Source: an uncultured Bacillota bacterium
Lineage (GTDB): Bacteria > Bacillota_I > Bacilli_A > RFN20 > CAG-449
Length of the DNA: 17,479 nt
NCBI GenBank assembly: GCA_905204225.1
Contig: CAJKZK010000029.1
Location: 1-17,479, forward strand
Direction of reading: 5' to 3'
The notes beneath the pieces are model-generated. The model was not told the DNA's origin. It saw nothing but the letters and a program-made list of their open reading frames with translations, and made no database searches. Shown here one piece after another: positions 1 through 7,206 of the stretch. Position numbers and translations under genes: made by a program. Positions within the stretch are counted from its first letter, which is position 1, and each line of letters begins with the position of its first letter.

Positions 1-760
1 ACACTTTATCTCCTACACATGGATGATTAATATATTGAAGATGAACTCTTATTTGATGAGTTCTACCAGTTTCAAGTTTACAATAAACTAAAGTATGATT
101 TTTGTATCTTTCTACAACATGAACATGAGTAGTTGCATCTTTACCATGATAAACATCAACAGCTTGTTTTAAACGATCATTTTTATCTTTTCCAATAGGC
201 GCAATAATATCAATATCAGTATGAGGAATAACTCCTTCAACTAAAGCATAATATTCTCTATACATCGTTTTATCTTTTAATTGATTTTGTAAAAATATAT
301 GAGAAACATCATTTTTAGCTACTACTAATAATCCAGATGTATCTTTATCAATACGATGCACTATACCAGGTCTAATAACGCCATTTATAGATGATAAATC
401 TTTACAATGATATAATAAAGCATTAACTAAAGTTCCTCCATCATAATGGCCATTTGAAGGATGCACAACCATACCACGAGGCTTATTAACCACTAATAAA
501 TCTTTATCTTCATAAAGAATATTTAATTCAATATTTTCTGGTACGACATTTAATTCTTTTTCTTCTAAATCTTCAAAAATTATTTCATCATTTAAATTAA
601 CTTTATAAGAACATTTTTCTATTTTCGAATTAACTTTTACTTTACCTTCATCAATAGTATTTTGATAATACACTCTTGATTTATCTTGATCATCATTCTT
701 TTTTAAAAAAGCATCTAATCTTAAACCAACATTATCTTCATTTACCAGAAATTTCTTCAT
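1..760 (-). CDS. rluD: RluD-family 23S rRNA pseudouridine synthase, C-terminus cut by window edge
   Basis: Large-subunit rRNA pseudouridine synthase of the RluA/RluD family, which isomerises uridines in 23S rRNA in the cytoplasm. The visible 253 residues start MKKFLVNEDNVGLRLDAFL, a typical start for the N-terminal S4 RNA-binding domain (about residues 13-75). The catalytic domain follows, with VNKPRGMVVHP (about 91-101) and HRIDKDTSGLL (135-145), where Asp138 is the expected catalytic aspartate, then GRTHQIRVHL (232-241). About 50 C-terminal residues are missing because the frame runs off position 1 without a stop. The ATG lies inside the 3' end of lspA (23-nt overlap) and has only a weak purine-rich stretch upstream, which suggests translational coupling. 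The order ileS-lspA-rluD is the usual one in Bacillota. The fold is certain. RluD as opposed to another RluA-type member rests on the S4 domain and the context. Confidence 0.93.
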   Translation of the reverse strand, partial: MKKFLVNEDNVGLRLDAFLKKNDDQDKSRVYYQNTIDEGKVKVNSKIEKCSYKVNLNDEIIFEDLEEKELNVVPENIELNILYEDKDLLVVNKPRGMVVHPSNGHYDGGTLVNALLYHCKDLSSINGVIRPGIVHRIDKDTSGLLVVAKNDVSHIFLQNQLKDKTMYREYYALVEGVIPHTDIDIIAPIGKDKNDRLKQAVDVYHGKDATTHVHVVERYKNHTLVYCKLETGRTHQIRVHLQYINHPCVGDKV

Positions 761-1292
761 TTGATTTATTTTCTTTCTTTTTATCATTATCTGTAACAAT
801 AAAAGCAATAATAAAAACAATAATTGAAATAGTTAAACATGAATCTGCTACATTAAAAACAGGAAAATCATAACTATTAAATAATCTAAATTTTAAAAAA
901 TCAATAACACCAGGAGTTTGATAAATACCTACTCTATCAATTAAATTACCAGTACAACCTGGAATAAATAAATACAAAGCAATACGATAATAAATATTTA
1001 ATGTTTTAAAATTCTTTACTAAATAATATATTGAAATTCCACTTCCAAGGATTGATAAAATACTTAAAATAATTCTTCCAGCAGCAGCATTAGCTAAAAA
1101 TGAAAAAGCTGCTCCTTTATTAAAAGTTAAATAAATCCAAAAGAAATTAGGTATAACTTCAATATTTGCTCCATCGACTCCACCTAAAGCAAAATAAACA
1201 CCAAGTTTAGTGCCAATATCAAGGGCTAATAATAAGCCCATGACACAACACGCAATAATAATTTGTTTAGTTAATTTAGAAGAATTTTCCAT
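738..1292 (-). CDS. lspA: Signal peptidase II (prolipoprotein signal peptidase)
   Basis: Aspartic membrane protease that removes the signal peptide from diacylglyceryl prolipoproteins, just ahead of the lipid-modified Cys. The 184-residue protein has four hydrophobic segments (about 11-30, 66-92, 101-117, 150-168). Family motifs are present: LDIGTK (24-29), NLIDR (116-120), GVIDF (128-132) and FNVAD (146-150). Asp131 and Asp150 are the predicted catalytic pair. The frame is open 14 codons further upstream to 1334, but that stretch lies in ileS and lacks family similarity. I chose the ATG at 1290-1292 because an AAAGG-type ribosome binding site precedes it and the product then starts with a short basic region before helix 1. 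It overlaps the end of ileS by 17 nt and contains the rluD start, so the three genes appear to be one translationally coupled operon. At least four proteins in this window carry lipoboxes and are presumptive substrates. Confidence 0.96.
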   Translation of the reverse strand: MENSSKLTKQIIIACCVMGLLLALDIGTKLGVYFALGGVDGANIEVIPNFFWIYLTFNKGAAFSFLANAAAGRIILSILSILGSGISIYYLVKNFKTLNIYYRIALYLFIPGCTGNLIDRVGIYQTPGVIDFLKFRLFNSYDFPVFNVADSCLTISIIVFIIAFIVTDNDKKKENKSNEEISGK

Positions 1293-4011
1293 TTTCAAGA
1301 ACCTTTTTACAACGTGGACATACTTTTGAACCATTTACTTCTTGTAAAGTATGATGATAAGACCAACATCTTTCACATTTTTCTCCAGTATGGCGTTTAA
1401 CTTCAACACTAAATTCATTTCCTTTAGTAAGATTTACTTCTGAAACAATGAAAATATCTTTTAATTCTTCACAATTAAATTTAGCTAATAATTTTTCTTT
1501 TTCTTCATCAAGAACTAAATTAACACTTGCTTCTAATCCAGAACCAATAACTTGATTTGTTCTTGCTTCTTCAAGTTTTCTCATAACTTCATCACGTAAA
1601 ATCATGAATTGATGATATTCTTCAAGAACTTTTACATCATATTGATGAGATTCTTTAACCATATCTTCAAGAGCAACATGTGAACACTTATGACCAGGAA
1701 TATTTTGATATACTTCATCCATTGTAAATGCAAGAACTGGAGCAAGTAAAATATTTAAAGTAGTCACAACTTGATAAAATACAGATTGATATTCTTTTCT
1801 TCTTTGACTATTTGCTTCATCACAATATAAAGAATCTTTACTAATTGAAGCATAGAAAGCAGAAACATCTTGAACTAAGAAATTAAGAATTTCTTGTAAG
1901 CTAGAAGCAAAATCATAATTATTATAATCTTCTAAAGCATGATTTTTAACTTGTTCAAGTTCAGCAAGAATATAATTTGAAAGTTGTGAATAAGATTTAA
2001 CCATATCTACATTTGGATCAAATTCTTTATCACCATCAGATAAATTAGCTAATAAGAATTTAAATGTATTTCTTATTTTTCTATAAGTATCAGCAATTTG
2101 TTTAATAATATTATCAGAAATTCTAACATCAGCTTGATAATCAATAGAAGCAACCCATAATCTTAAAATTTCTGCTCCATATACTGAAACAATTTTATTT
2201 GGGTCAACACCATTGCCTAAAGATTTAGACATTTTATTACCATTACCATCTAAAACAAAGCCATGGCTAAGAACACTCTTATAAGGGGCTACACCAGTAA
2301 CAGCAGTAGAAATAATTAAAGAAGAATTAAACCATCCTCTATATTGATCACAACCTTCTAAATATAAATCAGCAGGGAATTTTAATCCTCTAGTTCTTAA
2401 AACACCATTAAATGAGGATCCTGAATCAAACCAAACATCCATGATATCTTTTTCTTTTCTAAAAGGTGCTAAATCTTTATTAGCTTCTGCATATCCATCA
2501 GGTAATAATTCTTCACAAGATTTTTTAACCCAAATAGAAGAACCATATTCACCAACTAAATCAGCAATATGATCAAAAATTTCTTTTTCCATTAAAGCAT
2601 TACCATCTTTATCATAAATAATTGGTAATGGTACTCCCCATGCTCTTTGACGAGAAATACACCAATCTCCACGATCTTTAATCATATTATGCATTCTAAT
2701 TCTTCCCCAAGAAGGAATCCAATTAACTTTTTCAATTTGATCTAATAATTGATCTCTTATTTTATCAATAGAACAGAACCATTGAGGAGTTGCTCTAAAA
2801 ATAACTGGTTTCTTAGTTCTCCAATCATGTGGATATGAGTGAGTAATTTCAGTCACATTCATTAAAACATGAGCTTCATCAAGCATCTTTAAGACTTCTT
2901 CATTAGCGTCTTCATAAAATAAGCCTGCAAGTCTAGGACCAGTTGAACTATCCATCTTACCATGTTCATCAACAGGACAATATGGAGGCAATTTATATTT
3001 TTTACAAACATTAAAGTCATCTTCACCATGACCTGGAGCAATATGAACACAGCCAGATCCAGCATCACTAGTAACATAAGCACCTTGAATAACTAATGTT
3101 TCACGATCATAAAGAGGGTGTTTAGTAGTAATATATTCAGTTTCTCTACCTTTAAATGTTTTAATTAATTCACATTCAGTTAAATGTAAAGTTTCTTTCA
3201 TTTTTTCTTCTAATTCTACTAAGAAAACAAGATTACCTTCATTTGTTTTAAATAATCCATATTCCATATCAGGATTTAAAGCAATAGCTAAATTAGCAGG
3301 AATTGTCCAAGGTGTAGTAGTCCAAATAACAAAATAATCACCTTTAGAAAGTAAACCTTTTCCATCAATAACTGGGAACTTAACAAAAATAGTTTTTGCT
3401 TTAACATCATAATATTCAATTTCAGCTTCTGCTAAAGCAGATTCAGAAGATGGAGACCAATAAACTGGTTTTAAACCTTTAAAAATTAAACCATCTTCAG
3501 CCATTTTAGCAAAAACTTGAATTTGTGATTTTTCAAATTCTTTATCTAAAGTAACATATCTATGCTCAAAATCTGCTAAAATACCAAGCCTTTTTACTTG
3601 ATCTCTTTGACGAGCAACTTGTGATTTAGCAAATTCTTCACATTTAGCTAAAAATTCATCAGGTGGAGTAGTTTTTCTATTTACACCTTTTTTAGTAACT
3701 GCATTTTCAATTGGTAAACCATGAGTATCCCAACCAGGATAAAAAGGTGCATAATAACCATCCATTGATTTAAAACGAATAATTATATCTTTTAATAAAC
3801 GATTTAAAACATGTCCACAATGCATATCTCCATTAGCGTATGGAGGTCCATCATGTAACATAAAGCATGGACTCTTTTCATTCTTTTTTAAAATTTGATG
3901 ATATAAATCATCTTTTTCCCATTCAGATAACATTTTTGGTTCTTTTTGAGCAAGATTACCTCTCATCTCAAAATTGGTTTTACCCATTAATAAAGTTTTA
4001 TTGACTTCCAT
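1276..4011 (-). CDS. ileS: Isoleucyl-tRNA synthetase, bacterial zinc-containing type
   Basis: Class I aminoacyl-tRNA synthetase charging tRNA-Ile. It is full length at 911 residues. The HIGH signature appears as HCGH (64-67) after DGPPYANGDM, and KMSKS is intact (593-597). The CP1 editing domain carries TTTPWTIPANLA (231-242) and GSGCVHIAPGHGEDDF (318-333). GWDTHGLPIE (93-102) and WFDSGSS (527-533) are typical synthetase blocks. The C-terminus holds a zinc-binding knuckle with Cys879, Cys882, Cys898 and Cys901, as in the bacterial, mupirocin-sensitive type (IleS1); that assignment is family knowledge applied to the sequence. The ATG is preceded by AGGAGG with a 4-nt spacer. Expression is probably controlled by the isoleucine T-box leader directly upstream. 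The gene overlaps lspA at its 3' end. Nothing suggests truncation or frameshift. Confidence 0.98.
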   Translation of the reverse strand: MEVNKTLLMGKTNFEMRGNLAQKEPKMLSEWEKDDLYHQILKKNEKSPCFMLHDGPPYANGDMHCGHVLNRLLKDIIIRFKSMDGYYAPFYPGWDTHGLPIENAVTKKGVNRKTTPPDEFLAKCEEFAKSQVARQRDQVKRLGILADFEHRYVTLDKEFEKSQIQVFAKMAEDGLIFKGLKPVYWSPSSESALAEAEIEYYDVKAKTIFVKFPVIDGKGLLSKGDYFVIWTTTPWTIPANLAIALNPDMEYGLFKTNEGNLVFLVELEEKMKETLHLTECELIKTFKGRETEYITTKHPLYDRETLVIQGAYVTSDAGSGCVHIAPGHGEDDFNVCKKYKLPPYCPVDEHGKMDSSTGPRLAGLFYEDANEEVLKMLDEAHVLMNVTEITHSYPHDWRTKKPVIFRATPQWFCSIDKIRDQLLDQIEKVNWIPSWGRIRMHNMIKDRGDWCISRQRAWGVPLPIIYDKDGNALMEKEIFDHIADLVGEYGSSIWVKKSCEELLPDGYAEANKDLAPFRKEKDIMDVWFDSGSSFNGVLRTRGLKFPADLYLEGCDQYRGWFNSSLIISTAVTGVAPYKSVLSHGFVLDGNGNKMSKSLGNGVDPNKIVSVYGAEILRLWVASIDYQADVRISDNIIKQIADTYRKIRNTFKFLLANLSDGDKEFDPNVDMVKSYSQLSNYILAELEQVKNHALEDYNNYDFASSLQEILNFLVQDVSAFYASISKDSLYCDEANSQRRKEYQSVFYQVVTTLNILLAPVLAFTMDEVYQNIPGHKCSHVALEDMVKESHQYDVKVLEEYHQFMILRDEVMRKLEEARTNQVIGSGLEASVNLVLDEEKEKLLAKFNCEELKDIFIVSEVNLTKGNEFSVEVKRHTGEKCERCWSYHHTLQEVNGSKVCPRCKKVLENGKFF

Positions 4012-4021
4012 TTTTCCTCCT

Positions 4022-4247
4022 AAAAATAAAAAAACGTCCTTAATCTAAGGACGCAATAAACGTGGTACCACCTTAGTTCCTATATCTAGGCACTCAAGAG
4101 TTAATAACGCTAACAACACGGATAAATTTACTAAATTTCAAAATATCAGCTCCAAAGTGATCCGTTTCTAATAAAATATATCATTTTCCACCAACCAATG
4201 ATTCTCTATAATATTCTTCATAGGCGTCTATCTTTTTCATAGCCTTT
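4022..4247 (-). promoter_or_regulatory. T-box riboswitch with isoleucine specifier (ileS leader)
   Basis: tRNA-sensing leader RNA controlling ileS. The conserved T-box element reads AAGGTGGTACCACG on the minus strand (4061-4074), and its bulge pairs with the free tRNA acceptor end. Stem I includes the apical GGTTGGTGGAAAATG region (4183-4197). The specifier context GGATCACTTTGGAGC (4149-4163) places the codon ATC at 4159-4161, matching the isoleucine of the downstream gene. Two exclusive folds can be drawn. In one, CTAAGG (4071-4076) pairs with CCTTAG (4045-4050) as antiterminator. In the other, CCTTAG joins the terminator hairpin at 4035-4053. Uncharged tRNA-Ile should favour the antiterminator and allow ileS transcription. 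The 5' end is estimated from the promoter. Confidence 0.95.
4024..4053 (-). terminator. T-box attenuator (intrinsic terminator) of ileS
   Basis: On the minus strand CGTCCTTA (4046-4053) and TAAGGACG (4035-4042) form a perfect 8-bp stem with a 3-nt loop, followed by a run of seven T and more T-rich sequence (4024-4034). It shares the CCTTAG segment with the antiterminator, the classic T-box arrangement. Confidence 0.93.
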
Positions 4248-4252
4248 AATTT

Positions 4253-4281
4253 ATTATGACTAAAAACAAACAAATTGACAA
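4253..4281 (-). promoter_or_regulatory. SigA-type promoter of the ileS T-box operon
   Basis: On the minus strand TTGTCA (4276-4281) and CATAAT (4253-4258) are separated by exactly 17 nt. Each differs from the consensus hexamer at one position. The expected start, about 7 nt downstream (near 4246), coincides with the start of the T-box leader. It lies just after the stop of the preceding lipoprotein gene (4314), so ileS is probably transcribed independently of the lipoproteins. Confidence 0.8.
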
Positions 4282-4319
4282 CATTTATAAATAAAATTAA
4301 GCAAAATTGTTAATTAAAT

Positions 4320-4371
4320 AATTAAATATTTCCAAATAGCTTCCTCTTCATAATCTTTTCTTACTTCAAAA
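4320..4371. repeat. Direct repeat A, copy 1 (3' end of lipoprotein paralogue)
   Basis: 52-bp block that I read as identical to 5166-5217. It encodes the shared C-terminal segment ending in IWKYLI. The repeat lies about 846 bp from its partner, in the same orientation. Confidence 0.85.
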
Positions 4372-4948
4372 ATCTTTTCTTCACATGGCTCAATTGTCTC
4401 AGATAATTCTAATGAAGAGCCATCAATATTATACAAATTTTTTAGTTTTGCTTCATATTTTCCTATTTTCAAATTATATTGATCATCATATAAATAAGCT
4501 AAATCTATATGTGTTTTTTTTATAGTCACGATTATCGAATTTAAAATGAATAGAGTTCTCTTTTATATATGTTGCATCATAATTTTTATCTAATTTTTCA
4601 AAAAAATGTGGATGAAATAAAAAACTATATTTTTCACTACCTTTTGTTTGTATTTCATTTGTTTTTTCATGTTTAATTAAAATAAACATTTCATTTTCTA
4701 AACCATAGTATTCATACGATCTATAAAGTTCATTGTTTTGTTTTAAATTATATAATTTTTCTGTTCCAAATAATTTTTTAAAATTTAAGAAGCCATTTGT
4801 TTCACTCCCATCCAATAATACTTTAATATTGTAAACATATTTTGTAGTAATATTATGTTTATTATTGCCTTTATCTTCAATAATTGAGGAAAGAATCTCT
4901 TCGCGATTATATTCATACCATCCTGGTTTAAGAAATGTTCCATTGTCG

Positions 4949-5030
4949 CTTATATTACTTATAAATGCATTTACTTCTTCTTCAGTTGCTTTTTTACCTT
5001 CAAAAAACATTGGATCATTACAACTTGTTA
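4949..5030. repeat. Direct repeat B, copy 1 (5' end of lipoprotein paralogue)
   Basis: 82-bp block that I read as identical to 5803-5884, same orientation. It encodes the end of the signal peptide and the start of the mature protein (TSC-NDPMFFEGKK and following). Homologous exchange between the two B copies would delete one gene length (854 bp). Confidence 0.85.
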
Positions 5031-5150
5031 GTGATAATAATGAAATTAATAATATTATTTTCTTTTTCATTTTATTCACCCCTATGGTTTTCTAACTGTA
5101 ACATATTAGCGTTTTTTTATTAGTTATAAAAATCATTTATAAATATTAAA

Positions 5151-5921
5151 TTAACTAGACATTAAAATTAAATATTTCCAAATAGCTTCCTCTTCATAAT
5201 CTTTTCTTACTTCAAAAGTCTGTTCTTCACATGGCTCAATTGTCTCAACTGATTTCAATGTACCCCAATCATCATTAAGTAAATATTTAAAATCTACTTT
5301 GTATTTTCCTTTATTTAAATTATATTTATCATCATAAGAAAAGGCTAAGTCCTTATTTGAGATAATTCCTTCTTCTTCTATGCAAAATTTAAAATGAATG
5401 GAATTCTCTTTTATATATGAATTTTCATGATATTTATCATATGTTTCAAAAAACTTTGGTGTAAATAAAAAGTTATATTTTTCACTACCTATTGTTCGTA
5501 TTTCATTAGTTCGCTCATTTTTAATTAGAATAAATATTTCATTTCCTATTCCATAATATTCATATGTTACGTAAAGAGAATTAGAATCACTAGCATTTAA
5601 ATCATATCTTTTTTGAGTACCAACTATTTTTTTAAATTCTAATTTATTAGATGTACTACTCTTATCAACTAAAACTTTAATATTATAAACAAATTTATTA
5701 ACAATATTATATTTATTATTATCATTATCTTTATGAATAGAGCTAGAAATTTGTTCACAATTATATTCATACCATCCCGGTTTAAGAAATGTTCTATTAT
5801 CACTTATATTACTTATAAATGCATTTACTTCTTCTTCAGTTGCTTTTTTACCTTCAAAAAACATTGGATCATTACAACTTGTTAATAATAGCAATGGAAT
5901 TATTAATAATTTCTTCTTCAT
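5151..5921 (-). CDS. Putative lipoprotein of unknown function, intact tandem paralogue
   Basis: 256-residue predicted lipoprotein. The signal peptide MKKKLLIIPLLLLTSC ends in the lipobox LTSC with Cys16 as the lipidation site, so the mature protein should sit on the outer face of the membrane. The mature part starts NDPMFFEGKKATEEEVNAF and is polar, rich in Lys, Glu, Asn and Tyr, with no further membrane segment. FLKPGWYEYN, the SIHFKF stretch and the C-terminal IEPCEE-to-IWKYLI block are shared with the neighbour at 4314-5070. The ATG follows AGAGGTG at good spacing, and the stop of the 34-residue ORF upstream sits 16 nt before it. No known domain is recognised. The two copies are near-identical at the ends and divergent in the middle, which suggests duplication followed by diversification or gene conversion. 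Confidence 0.85.
   Translation of the reverse strand: MKKKLLIIPLLLLTSCNDPMFFEGKKATEEEVNAFISNISDNRTFLKPGWYEYNCEQISSSIHKDNDNNKYNIVNKFVYNIKVLVDKSSTSNKLEFKKIVGTQKRYDLNASDSNSLYVTYEYYGIGNEIFILIKNERTNEIRTIGSEKYNFLFTPKFFETYDKYHENSYIKENSIHFKFCIEEEGIISNKDLAFSYDDKYNLNKGKYKVDFKYLLNDDWGTLKSVETIEPCEEQTFEVRKDYEEEAIWKYLILMSS
5166..5217. repeat. Direct repeat A, copy 2
   Basis: Partner of 4320-4371, identical over 52 bp by eye, at the 3' end of the intact lipoprotein gene. Conservation at this level, third codon positions included, implies recent duplication or gene conversion. Confidence 0.85.
5803..5884. repeat. Direct repeat B, copy 2
   Basis: Partner of 4949-5030, identical over 82 bp by eye. It lies near the 5' end of the intact lipoprotein gene. 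Confidence 0.85.
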
Positions 5922-5937
5922 TATTTTTCACCTCTTT

Positions 5938-6042
5938 CTATGGATTTTTATTTGGTGGAGGAACAATTGTTCCACATTTAGAGAAGCTATAACAAAAATA
6001 ATTAGTTAAACTAGATACGATTATACTTGAAACTATTGCCAT
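5938..6042 (-). CDS. 34-residue small hydrophobic ORF leading the lipoprotein operon
   Basis: Unrecognised 34-residue ORF. It has a strong AAGGAG site 6 nt before its ATG and a near-consensus promoter whose start site would fall about 20 nt upstream. The N-terminal half (MAIVSSIIVSSLTNYF) is hydrophobic and could span or dip into a membrane. The C-terminal half has two Cys (17 and 23) and ends in a Pro-rich VPPPNKNP tail. Its TAG stop lies 16 nt before the ATG of the lipoprotein at 5151-5921, overlapping that gene's ribosome-binding region, so the two are probably translationally coupled. Possible roles are a leader peptide, a small membrane protein, or a hydrophobic toxin-like or signalling peptide. 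None can be chosen from sequence alone. Expression signals support it far more than the coding sequence does. Confidence 0.6.
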   Translation of the reverse strand: MAIVSSIIVSSLTNYFCYSFSKCGTIVPPPNKNP

Positions 6043-6068
6043 AAACATCTCCTTAAAATATTGATAAA

Positions 6069-6098
6069 ATAATATCAAAAGATGTTATTATATGTCAA
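6069..6098 (-). promoter_or_regulatory. Strong extended -10 promoter for the small ORF and lipoproteins
   Basis: On the minus strand a consensus TTGACA (6093-6098) and TATTAT (6069-6074) are separated by 18 nt, with TG one base before the -10 (TGATATTAT), making it an extended -10. Transcription should begin near 6062, giving a leader of about 20 nt that carries the AAGGAG site of the 34-residue ORF. It is one of the two strongest promoters in the window by consensus. Confidence 0.75.
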
Positions 6099-6140
6099 TA
6101 TATTTATATATATCAATATGTTAAAATATAATGTTACAAA

Positions 6141-6186
6141 ATAAAAAGCATAAATAATTTTCATTACTTACTCACTATTTATGCTT
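6141..6186 (-). terminator. Intrinsic terminator of the GH3-membrane-lipoprotein unit
   Basis: On the minus strand AAGCATAAATA (6176-6186) and TATTTATGCTT (6146-6156) form a perfect 11-bp stem with a 19-nt loop, followed by a T-rich tract (complement of 6141-6147). It lies 24 bp downstream of the stop of the lipoprotein gene at 6210. It separates that unit from the lipoprotein pair promoter at 6069-6098. Confidence 0.85.
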
Positions 6187-6209
6187 CTATTTTATATTTA
6201 AAAATTAAT

Positions 6210-6776
6210 TTAGTCTAAATCCCAACCACCAAAACCAAGTGTTACATTAGGCGTTTCAACATAGAATGTTCCTCTATTGGTTTTATCATTACTTGTAACA
6301 TTTAATTTTAATTCTATAAATGCATTATCGCCAGCTGAAGCTTGCCATTCATTAAATTTAGTTTCAAAATTGGTTTTATATTTTGCTTCTGCATCACCAT
6401 CTAAGCCATCTCTTCTAACTTTAAATGACCAGTTTTGATAAAACATATTTCCATTAGCCACAAAGAATTTAAGTTGAACAATATTTCCATCTTGTGTTCC
6501 TGCAAGAGGTCCTTCACCAAACGCAATTGACATATTTGCATCTTCATATAATTTGTGACCTGTTAAATAAAATTTAATTTCATCTAAACGTAAATCCCAC
6601 ATAGCACCATCAGCGTCTTTTGTATTTCCGTTAGCGTCCATATAAGTATAATTACCAACATATGATTCATCCCATGTGAAATTTGGTTTTGTTTCATCAG
6701 TAGGACTACAACTCATTAATGACGTTCCAATTGTTAATGCTAAAATAGCAGTACTAAAAATTTTTGATTTTTTCAT
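6210..6776 (-). CDS. Predicted lipoprotein, unknown function, last gene of the GH3 unit
   Basis: 188-residue predicted lipoprotein. The signal peptide MKKSKIFSTAILALTIGTSL is followed by MSC with Cys23 as the lipid-anchored residue. The mature part (about 165 residues) is acidic and rich in Asp, Asn, Gly and aromatic residues, with several alternating hydrophobic stretches that look like beta strands (DEIKFYLTG, NIVQLKFFVANG, FIELKLNVTS, GTFYVETPNVTLGFGG). A compact beta-sandwich or carbohydrate-binding fold is possible but not demonstrated. An AAGGAG site precedes the ATG. It starts 15 nt after the stop of the four-helix membrane protein and ends just before a strong terminator, so it is very likely co-transcribed with that gene and the GH3 gene. 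I do not recognise a family. Confidence 0.85.
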   Translation of the reverse strand: MKKSKIFSTAILALTIGTSLMSCSPTDETKPNFTWDESYVGNYTYMDANGNTKDADGAMWDLRLDEIKFYLTGHKLYEDANMSIAFGEGPLAGTQDGNIVQLKFFVANGNMFYQNWSFKVRRDGLDGDAEAKYKTNFETKFNEWQASAGDNAFIELKLNVTSNDKTNRGTFYVETPNVTLGFGGWDLD

Positions 6777-6791
6777 AAAAAGCTCCTTATA

Positions 6792-7205
6792 TTATTTATT
6801 TTTAATTGAGCTTATAACATTATTAGGCTCAATAAAAACCAAAATTATATTGATAATTAGACAAATTATACCAATTACCATACCAACAATAAATGTTGGT
6901 AATATTCCATCTCCGATATCGTGCACACCGTGCGCATAATATCCAATATTTGAAAGTTGACTATTAATAAATACTCCTAAACTTGCCAATAAGAAGCAAC
7001 AAGAAGTAATAGATATAGCTCCTTTAAAACCTGTAATAAAATTATTTAAAATTAACATTGCAATTGAAATAATAATAAATATATAAAATATACTTTCACT
7101 TAACGCTGAAGTTGTTTGATTAAGGGTAATAAAATACAAGATTAACACAACAATACTTAACAAAAATGAAACACTTGATAAAAAATTTCCAATATATTTT
7201 TTCAT
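6792..7205 (-). CDS. Small four-helix membrane protein of unknown function
   Basis: 137-residue integral membrane protein with four hydrophobic segments at about 8-28, 38-57, 64-82 and 104-127. The loops are short, except for a His/Gly/Asp-containing stretch around 88-102 (GYYAHGVHDIGDG) between helices 3 and 4. The ATG lies 1 nt after the stop of the GH3 gene and its GGAG site is inside the last GH3 codons, so translation is coupled. The next lipoprotein follows after 15 nt. No transporter, enzyme or secretion motif is recognisable. Context suggests a partner of the membrane-anchored GH3 protein, for example in assembly or stability at the membrane. That is inference only. Confidence 0.8.
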   Translation of the reverse strand: MKKYIGNFLSSVSFLLSIVVLILYFITLNQTTSALSESIFYIFIIISIAMLILNNFITGFKGAISITSCCFLLASLGVFINSQLSNIGYYAHGVHDIGDGILPTFIVGMVIGIICLIINIILVFIEPNNVISSIKNK

Positions 7206-7206
7206 A

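Larger units (their letters stand above)
4314..5070 (-). pseudogene. Tandem lipoprotein paralogue, frameshifted at an A8 tract
   Basis: Predicted surface lipoprotein of unknown function and the downstream partner of the paralogue at 5151-5921. The first part reads MKKKIILLISLLSLTSC from an ATG at 5068-5070 with AGGGGTG just upstream; a GTG three codons earlier is less likely. LTSC is the lipobox. The reading frame ends early, a few codons past a run of eight A (minus strand; T run at 4514-4521). Reading the run as seven A restores the paralogue's frame: D-Y-K-K-T-H-I-D-L-A then continues through YDDQYNL and ETIEPCEE to EEEAIWKYLII, ending at 4314, about 250 residues in all. The gene is therefore either a recent single-base frameshift, a phase-variable or slippage-decoded gene, or a homopolymer sequencing error. 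The 3' part is well conserved, which argues against long decay. I do not recognise the family. Confidence 0.85.

Noticed and set aside
676..873. Plus-strand ORF over rluD/lspA, and similar ones at 4865-5095, 6676-6939 and 9230-9514, plus a minus-strand one at 2889-3083
   Set aside because: They lie in other frames of well-supported genes, have no family features or proper ribosome binding sites, and read like low-complexity antisense translations.
4282..4313. Terminator after the lipoprotein pair
   Set aside because: Only a 6-bp all-A/T stem can be drawn (AATTAA/TTAATT), too weak to call.
5960..5973. Perfect 14-bp palindrome GGAACAATTGTTCC, as an operator
   Set aside because: It lies inside the 34-residue ORF, downstream of the promoter. 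A single short palindrome without a second copy is weak evidence, though an internal operator cannot be excluded.
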